In this document: positions 13,413 through 20,706 of the stretch, piece by piece
Numbering within the stretch: the first letter of the stretch is position 1
How the letters are laid out: each line of letters begins with the position of its first letter
Assembly: GCA_964577195.1 (NCBI GenBank)
Contig: CAZNYF010000024.1
Span: forward strand, 1 to 22,727
Reading direction: 5' to 3'
DNA length: 22,727 nt
From: HyVt-560 sp964577195
Lineage (GTDB): Bacteria; Pseudomonadota; Gammaproteobacteria; UWMA-0217
The notes under the pieces: model-generated
The model's input: the letters and a program-made list of their open reading frames with translations, nothing else
What the model was told of the DNA's origin: nothing
Databases searched by the model: none
Made by a program: the position numbers and the translations under genes

Positions 13413-14890
13413 GATGAACTTGCCAGTGTAAACGTAAACCTGGAACCTTTCCCCAGCTCACTTTCTACCCACACACTTTGATCGTGTAGGGCGATTATTT
13501 TTTTGACAATCGCTAAGCCTAAGCCTGCGTGTCCGTTGGCAGACCTATGTGGATTATCCGCACGGTGAAAACGTTCAAAGATCAGTTTTCTATGCGCCTC
13601 GGATATACCTTCCCCCTGGTCTTTGACAGACACTGATATTTGTTCATTTTTATTAACAGAAACTTCCAGCGAGATATGCTGATTCTCTGAGGTGTATTGC
13701 AGCGCATTATCTATCAGGTTATCCAGTACTCTTTCGATTAATGCGATATCTGCTGTAACCAGCGTATCAACAGCATCCTCACTAACAGAAAGTCGAATTT
13801 TATTTTGTTCCGCTTTAAGTGAAAATTTGTTTACCACATCATAAACCAGTTCCAAAATCGAGAAGTTCTCAAAGTTAAGTTCTGTGTTGCGGGCTTCTAA
13901 TTGTGCGAGATCAAAGAGTTGATCAATCAGTGATTGCAATCGGGTGGTCTGTTTTAAGGCGATATCAAGATATTGTTTTTTATCTTTTTCTGAGAGCGTA
14001 TCGTATTTTAAAGTAATGGTTTCGAGATACCCCTGTGCCGATGCTAGCGGTGTTCTTAAATCATGCGAGATACTGGCAATCATTTCTCGACGTAGTTGAT
14101 CTTGCTGCTTTAATGCAGCGACTTGCTCGGTAATATGTTGGCTCATTTGATTGAAACGATTTTCAAGTTCGTTAATTTCATCGCCATTATTTTTAGTGCC
14201 TTTATTAGTTTTGTTAAGTGATTGAATGGGACTCTGGAAATCGCTCTCGGCAAATTTTGTGACTTTTTCCTGAAGCTTTCTCAGTCTTAAAGTCAGTCTT
14301 TTAAAAAACAACAAGCCAACCAATAAACCAAAAGCTAAACTGCCCATTAATCCTCGGGTTGCCAGAGAGAGTATATAACTCTGCGATTGCGCTTGTTGTG
14401 CGTCAGTGAATTCCTCACCTTGTAAAACCACATAGAGATAACCCGCATCGGGGAGTGGAGTCACAGAAAAGGATTTTTTCCTATCGTGTGATCTTGGATC
14501 ATCACCCGCCAGCGGGAACATGCTTTTGCCGGAGAGAAATTCTATAATCGGTTTTAAATCAACGCTATTACGCTTTACTTTTCCGGCCTCAGCTGAATAG
14601 GAAATAATTTTTCCAGCAGAGTCTAAATAATAGATTTCAATGCTGGGGTTAATTGACATGTATTGCATGAAGGTGTGCTTCATGGCGGGAATATCGAGCT
14701 GACCGTTGTGGACAATGCGTTGGTCATCGACCAGATTACGTGCCAGGTTACGGTTTAATTCCTGTGTTGCTGTATTTTGTACTTGTTGCGAAAGGAGCGT
14801 GATGGATATGGAGTACAGCAGACCAACAAATAATAAAATTAAAACCAGCCCCCATGCTAGTTTTGCGTACAGCGTGTGTGTCCATTTCAT
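13409..14890 (-). CDS. Two-component sensor histidine kinase
   Basis: Membrane kinase of 493 residues. There is a first membrane span (about 12-32), a periplasmic sensor loop of about 140 residues (with IYYLDSAGKIISYSAEAG, reminiscent of a PAS-like or Cache fold), and a second span (about 177-197). A HAMP linker follows, then the HisKA helix with the phosphorylated His276 in ISHDLRTPLASAQGY. The ATPase domain shows the N box (LDNLIDNALQYTS), G1 (KDQGEGIS), F box (IFERFHRADNPHR) and G2 (GHAGLGLAIVKK). All catalytic elements are intact. Its start overlaps the regulator stop (ATGA), so the two are cotranslated. The signal is unknown; the adjacency to plsB suggests an envelope or lipid cue, but that is inference. 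Confidence 0.92.
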   Translation of the reverse strand: MKWTHTLYAKLAWGLVLILLFVGLLYSISITLLSQQVQNTATQELNRNLARNLVDDQRIVHNGQLDIPAMKHTFMQYMSINPSIEIYYLDSAGKIISYSAEAGKVKRNSVDLKPIIEFLSGKSMFPLAGDDPRSHDRKKSFSVTPLPDAGYLYVVLQGEEFTDAQQAQSQSYILSLATRGLMGSLAFGLLVGLLFFKRLTLRLRKLQEKVTKFAESDFQSPIQSLNKTNKGTKNNGDEINELENRFNQMSQHITEQVAALKQQDQLRREMIASISHDLRTPLASAQGYLETITLKYDTLSEKDKKQYLDIALKQTTRLQSLIDQLFDLAQLEARNTELNFENFSILELVYDVVNKFSLKAEQNKIRLSVSEDAVDTLVTADIALIERVLDNLIDNALQYTSENQHISLEVSVNKNEQISVSVKDQGEGISEAHRKLIFERFHRADNPHRSANGHAGLGLAIVKKIIALHDQSVWVESELGKGSRFTFTLASSS

Positions 14891-15591
14891 AGAACTTCTC
14901 CGATAAACTGGTAGCCGACACCCCAGACAGTTTTGATATAAATCGGATTTTTCGGGTCCTGTTCTATTTTACTGCGCAGGCGGTTCATGTGAGAGTTTAC
15001 TGTGTGTTCGTAACCTTCATGGCTATAGCCCCAAACTTGATCTAATAACTGCATGCGGCTGAAAACTTGTCCAGGATGCTGGGCAAAGTAATGTAGTAGA
15101 TCGAATTCTTTTGCTGTTAAGTCTAAGCGGTTTCCATTTTGCAGGACTTCTCGACTGGTTGGGTCGATGCTCAGGGCATTAAATTTTAAGGGTGTGTGAT
15201 TGGGCGTGGTATGGCTGAGAGCTTCGGCTCTTCTTAATAGGGCTTTTACTCTGGCGATTAATTCCAGGAGGCTGAAGGGTTTGGTCAAGTAGTCATCTGC
15301 GCCGAGCTCTAAACCTAGTACTCGATCCAGTTCTGTGGTTTTCGAGGTTAGCATTAATATGGGTGTGTATTGCTCATTATCGTTACGTATGCGTTTGCAG
15401 ATTTCCAGGCCGTCTATTCCGGGAAGCATGATGTCCAGAATTACGAGGTCGAATTTAATTTTTTGGTATTTCGTCCAGCCTTGGTCGCCATCGTGACAGA
15501 CGGTGAGTTTATGGCCGAGATCTGCCAGGTGCAGACGGACGAGTTCGGCAATGTGTTTATCATCTTCTACAATGAGAATTTTATTTTTCAT
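14887..15591 (-). CDS. OmpR/PhoB-family response regulator
   Basis: The 234-residue regulator has a receiver domain (1-120) with acidic pocket EDD (9-11), phosphorylated Asp53 (LVILDIMLPG), Thr82 (MLTSK) and Lys104 (YLTKPF). A winged-helix DNA-binding domain follows (about 135-232), with the usual LTAKEFDLLHYFAQHPGQVFSR core and the recognition segment HTVNSHMNRLRSKIE. The partner kinase starts within its stop codon. plsB lies 29 bases upstream on the same strand, so a plsB-regulator-kinase operon is likely. Target genes cannot be told from the sequence. Confidence 0.93.
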   Translation of the reverse strand: MKNKILIVEDDKHIAELVRLHLADLGHKLTVCHDGDQGWTKYQKIKFDLVILDIMLPGIDGLEICKRIRNDNEQYTPILMLTSKTTELDRVLGLELGADDYLTKPFSLLELIARVKALLRRAEALSHTTPNHTPLKFNALSIDPTSREVLQNGNRLDLTAKEFDLLHYFAQHPGQVFSRMQLLDQVWGYSHEGYEHTVNSHMNRLRSKIEQDPKNPIYIKTVWGVGYQFIGEVL

Positions 15592-15620
15592 CTTTTAATT
15601 CTTGAAACCGAGATCACGCA

Positions 15621-18071
15621 TTATTTGAGCATCTGTATAATATTAGAACGCATTTCTTTGCTTAGCAGTAAGCGAATTCTCTTGTCAGACTTTTGGAAAA
15701 CCTCGCTGTAGCCAAGGTTTTCAGTGTCATAGACTTTGACATAATCAATGGTGATGAGTGTTTCAATAAAGTTCGCAATTAGATGTTTGTCAGAATAGTC
15801 AGGCGAGTTAAGCTCATGAATCATGGCAATACGTTCCGCCATTAATTGGCATTTTTTCTGCAGTTCTTCTTTGGGAATGGTTTCCTGATGATTTTTGGAT
15901 AAAAGCGCCAGCGTTAAGTAATACACTTCTAAAATGGGTGAAATTACTTTGGCAAGTAGATTCAATCTGGTGAACTGGGATGTGCCCGAGCCACGACGAC
16001 TGTAGGAGTTATCACTGCGGTTCTTAATGAGCAGGCCTTGCTGACTCATGGTTTTAAGCGTGTTCAATATGGCAGGCTCTAGTTCTTCTTTTGTCCAAAC
16101 TAAAAACAGCTCTTTTTGAATAAAAGGGTAGGCGAGTGAGACTAGCTTAATAATGTCTTCTGACGACATATTACGTTTGTTGAAAAAACAGCAGGCAATA
16201 ATGGATGGCAGTGCCATTAAATGTAGAATGTTATTTCTGTAGTAAGTTAACGAGATTGAATGTTTTTGATCCAGGTAGATAATGTCACCAAGTTCGTGGT
16301 GGCGTCTTTTAATCATTTTTAAAGATTCGGCATGGTGAATTTGTTGCAGACCGTTTCTTTCGGTAATGAACAGGTTATTTGAATAATTTTGCGATGCAAT
16401 GAGGGACTGATACATTTCCAGAGCATGTGCGAGATCTTTTTCATCCATGGTTTGTTTGGGTGTTGCCAGCAGTACGGTGGCAATTAAATTGACTGAATTG
16501 ACGGTTGCAGACTGATTAATTCTGGACATTATAGTGTCAGCCGTTTCTTCTACTACACTGCGTATCCAAAGGGGCCTTTTGGCGTCATCATATTGCTCTG
16601 TGTTCCAGGTTGGGTGCTGGTTATCTAGTACAGTTTTCAGAAATACAGGTTGCCCGAAATTGGTATAGACTTTGCCAAAATCACCTCGGATTTTTAGTAT
16701 CGAACGGACGGAGTTTAAAAAGGTTTCACTCTTTTTATCTTCTCCGGATAACTCTGCTTGATAGGCTTTACTTTCCAAAAGCTTTTCATAGCCGATATAA
16801 ACCGGAATAAATGCCACTGGTTTTTTTTGATGCTTAAGGAAACCCCGAATGGTCATCGAAAGCATGCCAGGTTTTGGTTTTAATAATCGACCCGTACGGC
16901 TGCGACCACCCTCTACAAAATATTCAATCGGAACACCTTTTGCGACCAAATCGGCGATGTATTCAAACATCACTGTCGAATACAGCTCATTACCCTTAAA
17001 GCTACGGCGAATAAAAAAAGCACCACCACCACGAAGAATTGAGCCAATCACTGGCATATTGAGGTTTTTTCCGGCGGCAATATAGGGAATTGCCAAGCCT
17101 TGATCGTAGATCACATAGGACAGCAGTAAATAATCAATATGACTGCGATGGCAGGGAACATATATCAGCGCATGGCTCTGCGCGATCTTTTTAAGACGCT
17201 CACTGTTACTGACTTCAATGCCGGAGTAAAAGCGATTCCAGAACGCAGTGAGTCCACGTTGCATAACCTGAATGGTGACGTTGGTACAGTTGGCGACAAT
17301 CTCGTTTAAATATCGTCTTGCCTGAACTGTCGCTTTATATTCAGTGAGTTGATCTTCAATGCTTCTTTTTTGGATAGCTTTTCGAACATCCGGTTTCATT
17401 AATATTTCTCGTACCAGAGTTCTTCGATGTGATATATCCGGGCCAAGCGTGGCAGTGCGAATGTCGGTTAAGCGTGTTGATAAAACCGCTTGCAGACGAT
17501 CAATAATATCGTCATCAGATTGATGGCGATATTCACTGCTGCGATAACTGATACTCTCCGAATATTTCACCACCACTTTGCGTCCGTGTAGCAAGATCGT
17601 AAAGAATTTTCTAAAGCCGCTGGCAAGCCGCCAGGAGTCGGCAAATAAAACTTTCATCCAGTGTTTTTGTGTTGCTACAGGTCTGCCCCAAAATACCGAT
17701 ACCGGAATGAACTGAATTTCTTCCTCTGGATAGTCGCGCAGAATTTCGATAATGCCGCGTAACATCCGTGAACGTTTGGGTTGTTTTTGCATCCAGGCTT
17801 TAAACGGCTGGCGCGGTGCGATGGTGTATACAGAATGCCAGGCATGTAATTGAGGGGAGCCAATACGGTTTAATGGCTGCGGCGTGGACAAGCGTTCGCA
17901 TTCTGTTTCCAGCACCAACAGGTTGGACCAGGAGCGGGTTTCCAGCACGTAGATTACGGGTTGATCGGGTTTGATATGGAGCTGCGAGATATCGTCTGGA
18001 AAGACTTCCGTTTTCACCCACCAATATAGAATTTTTCGGGCGAGAAAATTAAAGGGGCTGCGAATACTCAT
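15621..18071 (-). CDS. plsB: Glycerol-3-phosphate 1-O-acyltransferase
   Basis: Inner-membrane enzyme that puts the first acyl chain on glycerol-3-phosphate for phospholipid synthesis. At 816 residues it matches the long PlsB type (E. coli 807). The acyltransferase core is clear: block I VPCHRSHIDYLLLSY with the HX4D catalytic pair His308/Asp313, block II GGGAFFIRRSF (348-358), block III PIEYFVEGGRSRTGR (381-395) and block IV FIPVYIGYEK (421-430). The long N- and C-terminal arms are typical. Translation start is the first Met (MSIRSPFN); no good ribosome-binding site is seen. Its 3' neighbour 29 bases away is a two-component system, an association I do not know from E. coli. Confidence 0.96.
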   Translation of the reverse strand: MSIRSPFNFLARKILYWWVKTEVFPDDISQLHIKPDQPVIYVLETRSWSNLLVLETECERLSTPQPLNRIGSPQLHAWHSVYTIAPRQPFKAWMQKQPKRSRMLRGIIEILRDYPEEEIQFIPVSVFWGRPVATQKHWMKVLFADSWRLASGFRKFFTILLHGRKVVVKYSESISYRSSEYRHQSDDDIIDRLQAVLSTRLTDIRTATLGPDISHRRTLVREILMKPDVRKAIQKRSIEDQLTEYKATVQARRYLNEIVANCTNVTIQVMQRGLTAFWNRFYSGIEVSNSERLKKIAQSHALIYVPCHRSHIDYLLLSYVIYDQGLAIPYIAAGKNLNMPVIGSILRGGGAFFIRRSFKGNELYSTVMFEYIADLVAKGVPIEYFVEGGRSRTGRLLKPKPGMLSMTIRGFLKHQKKPVAFIPVYIGYEKLLESKAYQAELSGEDKKSETFLNSVRSILKIRGDFGKVYTNFGQPVFLKTVLDNQHPTWNTEQYDDAKRPLWIRSVVEETADTIMSRINQSATVNSVNLIATVLLATPKQTMDEKDLAHALEMYQSLIASQNYSNNLFITERNGLQQIHHAESLKMIKRRHHELGDIIYLDQKHSISLTYYRNNILHLMALPSIIACCFFNKRNMSSEDIIKLVSLAYPFIQKELFLVWTKEELEPAILNTLKTMSQQGLLIKNRSDNSYSRRGSGTSQFTRLNLLAKVISPILEVYYLTLALLSKNHQETIPKEELQKKCQLMAERIAMIHELNSPDYSDKHLIANFIETLITIDYVKVYDTENLGYSEVFQKSDKRIRLLLSKEMRSNIIQMLK

Positions 18072-18165
18072 GGTGGTGTAGGTATTTTCGTTGTGCTAGT
18101 GACCCATCAAAGCAACATTGTTGGAGTATTAGTACCATACACCTGTTGTTTCTCTACAGACACAA

Positions 18166-18191
18166 AAACGCCCGACATAAGTCGGGCGTTT
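18166..18191 (-). terminator. Rho-independent terminator behind the cold-shock gene
   Basis: Read on the minus strand, an 11-bp perfect stem AAACGCCCGAC/GTCGGGCGTTT with loop TTAT is followed by TTGTG, giving a T-run of five across the stem end. It lies about 52 bases past the cold-shock stop codon and is preceded by a second hairpin. Confidence 0.85.
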
Positions 18192-18205
18192 AATTCGCTC
18201 TTAAT

Positions 18206-18237
18206 TAGTAGCTGCTTAAATCATTAAGCAGCTACTA
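18206..18237 (-). repeat. 14-bp perfect hairpin between cold-shock gene and its terminator
   Basis: TAGTAGCTGCTTAA (18206-18219) and TTAAGCAGCTACTA (18224-18237) are exact complements with a 4-base loop. It begins 5 bases past the stop codon. No T-run follows, so it more likely protects the 3' end of the message or acts with the next hairpin as a tandem terminator. Confidence 0.75.
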
Positions 18238-18242
18238 TGAAA

Positions 18243-18446
18243 TTAAAGAGGGATGACGTTAGCTGCTTGTGGGCCTTTCTGTCCGTCTTCCACATCAAAT
18301 TCCACTTCTTGACCTTCAGCCAGAGTTTTAAAGCCGTCACCAGAGATTGCTCTGAAATGAACGAATACATCGTTGCCGTCTTCACGCTCGATGAAACCAA
18401 AACCTTTCTTCTCGTCAAACCATTTTACTTTGCCAGTAGTACTCAT
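18243..18446 (-). CDS. CspA-family cold-shock protein
   Basis: RNA chaperone of 67 residues with a single OB-fold cold-shock domain. RNP1 (KGFGFIE) and RNP2 (DVFVHF) are intact, and the C-terminal EGQEVEFDVEDGQKGPQAANV is typical. The Met of MSTTGKVKWF is chosen: GGAA lies at suitable spacing, whereas the upstream Met (MEIF) would lack one. Long AT-rich upstream sequence with a small hairpin (GGCGCTATGCGC) may be a structured cold-responsive leader. Two hairpins follow the gene. Which paralogue it is (cspA, capB, cspD-like) cannot be told. Confidence 0.93.
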   Translation of the reverse strand: MSTTGKVKWFDEKKGFGFIEREDGNDVFVHFRAISGDGFKTLAEGQEVEFDVEDGQKGPQAANVIPL

Positions 18447-18788
18447 AAATATTTCCAAATAAATTAAAACGTGTAATCAGCGCATAGCGCCAGTCGATAA
18501 ATGCTGAAAGATGAGGGAGATACTTACGAAAGACAAGATGAAGAGCAGAGGTGTTCAAAAAATTGCATATACATAAATAACCACTGTAAATCCTTACCAG
18601 CGGCGATAGTCTACCTCATTTTCAGGAAGCGTGCTGGGTAAAGCGTGCATAGATCACCAAATTTGCAGTAATTTTCTATCTAAATGGCAGGGTACATAGG
18701 TTTTAGGGGCTTGCACGGTTTCAATAATCCTAGATTTTAGCCCTGTTTTTCAGTTAATTCAGTGAGGAATCAGTGATTTTTAAAGGGT
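18447..18788 (-). promoter_or_regulatory. Upstream region and leader of the cold-shock gene
   Basis: This 342-base gene-free stretch lies between the cold-shock gene and the end of the membrane-protein gene. On the minus strand TTTACA (18590-18585), 17 bases, then TGCAAT (18567-18562) is a candidate promoter, giving a leader of about 105-110 bases, as usual for cspA-type genes. A GCGCTATGCGC hairpin stands within the leader. Farther upstream I recognise nothing, and no clear terminator for the preceding gene. Confidence 0.4.
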
Positions 18789-19745
18789 TTACGGTTCAAA
18801 TAAAAGTTCGAGCTTGGATCCCAGCTCCCACTGCATTTCATAGTTAAGGGGTTCAGCAAAGCGCACGCCGGGAGAAAGTTCTAGAAATAGCCTGTCTTTC
18901 CACAGGTTTCGCCGATATCGGATGCGGTAGCGAGAAAGATCAAGCCTTACTCTGGGTCTGTTGACGATGGTATTTAGCCAGTCAGCGGAAAGATAGGTGC
19001 GGCTGGAGAGGCGATGGAAGTAGGAAAAATCCTGTTGAAAACTAATGCCGGAAGTATTTTCCTGCCACTGCGGGTTACTGGTAATTCTGAAATAGTCGCG
19101 GTTGCCAAGACGGTATTCAAAATCAGCCCGCAGACTGGATTCCCAGCCTTCATCTGAGTCCAGACCGATGATCGGGGTAATGCGAAGCAGCATTTGCTTA
19201 CGTTTTTTGCTCGTACTAGAGCGTACGCGGAAAAACAATCGTGGCTCTTTTAGCCCACCCCGCAAACCTACCGAGATACTGGCTTCACGCAATAGGGAGT
19301 TTTTAAGTTTGTAACGTAGCGATGCTGTTGAAGTGGTGTTTTCCAGGCCGGTCAGATCACTGTCTTCGGGTTCGCCCTCAAACACTAGCTGGAGTCGTTT
19401 CTCTAGCTGGGGAAGGTCAATCTTTCCTCTTAGCCTGATTTTGGTGTTGCCAGTTTCTGTTTCTATATAGCTGCCATCCAGACTGAGCCTCAGGGAGGAT
19501 TTAGCGAGTGATTCCTGCTCGCGGTCATCGCCAAAGAAATTGTCCAGCCAAATCGAGGTGCGCTGTAGTCCTTCTGTAAATTCGGCATGTCTACGCTCAT
19601 TGGCGCTAATCACCGGGGTGCCGCATTGCTCTTTATCAGATGATATAGAGAGGAAGATATGATCCGGATTGTTTCTGGCGGTGGCGGGTAGGGCTATTAG
19701 TATGAGTAACACAAAGCTGATGGGTAAGTAGCTGCGCCAGAACAT
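18789..19745 (-). CDS. Predicted outer-membrane beta-barrel protein, conserved hypothetical
   Basis: Protein of 318 residues with a Sec signal (FVLLILIALPATA, cleavage after Ala23). The mature part starts with a helical, acidic segment (WLDNFFGDDREQESLAKSSL). It is followed by strands of alternating hydrophobic and polar residues (LRLSLDGSYIETE, KIRLRGKIDL, RLQLVFEGE, ASLRYKLKNS, ASISVGLRGG, LFFRVRSS, LLRITPIIG), as in outer-membrane barrels. It ends with strand-like LGSKLELLFEP. I do not recognise a named family. Its start lies one base past the stop of the amidotransferase-like gene, so the two are surely cotranscribed. Nothing suggests a catalytic function. A structural or transport role is a guess. 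Confidence 0.65.
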   Translation of the reverse strand: MFWRSYLPISFVLLILIALPATARNNPDHIFLSISSDKEQCGTPVISANERRHAEFTEGLQRTSIWLDNFFGDDREQESLAKSSLRLSLDGSYIETETGNTKIRLRGKIDLPQLEKRLQLVFEGEPEDSDLTGLENTTSTASLRYKLKNSLLREASISVGLRGGLKEPRLFFRVRSSTSKKRKQMLLRITPIIGLDSDEGWESSLRADFEYRLGNRDYFRITSNPQWQENTSGISFQQDFSYFHRLSSRTYLSADWLNTIVNRPRVRLDLSRYRIRYRRNLWKDRLFLELSPGVRFAEPLNYEMQWELGSKLELLFEP

Positions 19746-19746
19746 A

Positions 19747-20526
19747 CTAAAGGCGTGTAATACGAGCAGGATTCTTGTTGTCCAGCACCAGTAAATGGTG
19801 TTCGGGGATCATTTGCCAGTTGTCGCTATCGGTTAGCGGCTCGGTTGCCACCAGTTTTCCACCCGGGAACTGATAGTCGTCGGTGGTGTAGTAAAGCGGC
19901 GGGGATTCGCGGTTGGTAGCATGCCTTGCGGCATAAATCTTATCCCCGTCGCTGACGATAACATTGAGCATTGAGGAGATGTCTCGCAGTGATATTTCAA
20001 GAGTACTGAGAATATCTTGTAACGCAGCTTCAATGCCGATGTGATCCGGATCCAGCATGCGTTGCCGCAGCATCGCAAACAAATATTCTGCTTCAGAGTT
20101 TCCGCGCATCTGTGCGGCAATCGTATTGGATAAATATTCGTGGCAGGCGAGTTTGAGGTTTTTGGAAAAGTTTTCAACAAAGCCGTGATGCATGAACAAC
20201 AGCAAATTATCGCAAAACGGCTGGGTATTCATCAGCGAGATTTCTGCTTCGGAGTCCCCGGCATTGTGTACATTGGCGAGCCACAGCGGTGAGTGCATCG
20301 TCGCTGCCAGAGTGCTCAGATTATGATCGTGCCAAATGGGGCATTCGCGCATGTAACGCTGCGGCGCGTGCTTGTAATACCAGCCAAAACCAAAACCGTC
20401 CGCGCTGGGGCGAGCGTATTGCATTGAGCTTGGGCTGAGTGATTGTTGGTATAGCCCTTGCTCTGGCGTTAGTAGAAAATCACTCAGAGAAATATTGGGA
20501 CCGAGATAGGCAGCGAGACGAGACAT
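19747..20526 (-). CDS. Class II glutamine amidotransferase-like protein with altered active site
   Basis: The 259 residues follow the EgtC/YafJ-type class II amidotransferase family: MSRLAAYLGP start, GFGFGWY (44-50), NTQPF (100-104), the HHGF block and the late GGKLVATEPL segment. Family members begin Met-Cys-Arg, the Cys becoming the N-terminal nucleophile after Met removal. Here codon 2 is TCT, Ser. Further changes at the glutamine site, judged against the family pattern as I know it: the Arg of the VRSA/TRWAT motif is His87 (NVHNAG), the oxyanion Asn of HNG is His114 (MHHG), and the Asp of TDSE is Glu145 (NSEAE). The frame is intact and the length normal, so this is not simple decay. It is probably catalytically dead or re-purposed. 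It heads an operon with the membrane protein gene. Confidence 0.8.
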   Translation of the reverse strand: MSRLAAYLGPNISLSDFLLTPEQGLYQQSLSPSSMQYARPSADGFGFGWYYKHAPQRYMRECPIWHDHNLSTLAATMHSPLWLANVHNAGDSEAEISLMNTQPFCDNLLLFMHHGFVENFSKNLKLACHEYLSNTIAAQMRGNSEAEYLFAMLRQRMLDPDHIGIEAALQDILSTLEISLRDISSMLNVIVSDGDKIYAARHATNRESPPLYYTTDDYQFPGGKLVATEPLTDSDNWQMIPEHHLLVLDNKNPARITRL

Positions 20527-20577
20527 ATTTCCATTTTACCTGATGCGGTGTGCGACGAATACGATCGCCATCGAGAA

Positions 20578-20606
20578 TTTACAACTCTGGATGTTCATCC
20601 TGTAAA
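20578..20606. promoter_or_regulatory. Symmetric divergent promoter candidate between amidotransferase-like gene and dnaB
   Basis: TTTACA (20578-20583) and TGTAAA (20601-20606) are exact inverted copies 17 bases apart. Read in either direction they give a -35-like TTTACA and a weak -10-like TGTAAA at ideal spacing, so one site could serve both divergent genes. Starts would fall roughly 45 bases before the minus-strand gene and about 95 before dnaB. Pattern-based. Confidence 0.35.
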
Positions 20607-20706
20607 CTTTACGTATATTGCGTTGAATGACACCTTATAAAGGTCATTGCAGCAAGTAAGCATTTTTATTGAACCTAAAAAACCATCCACACTGTTAAGA
20701 TTAAGT

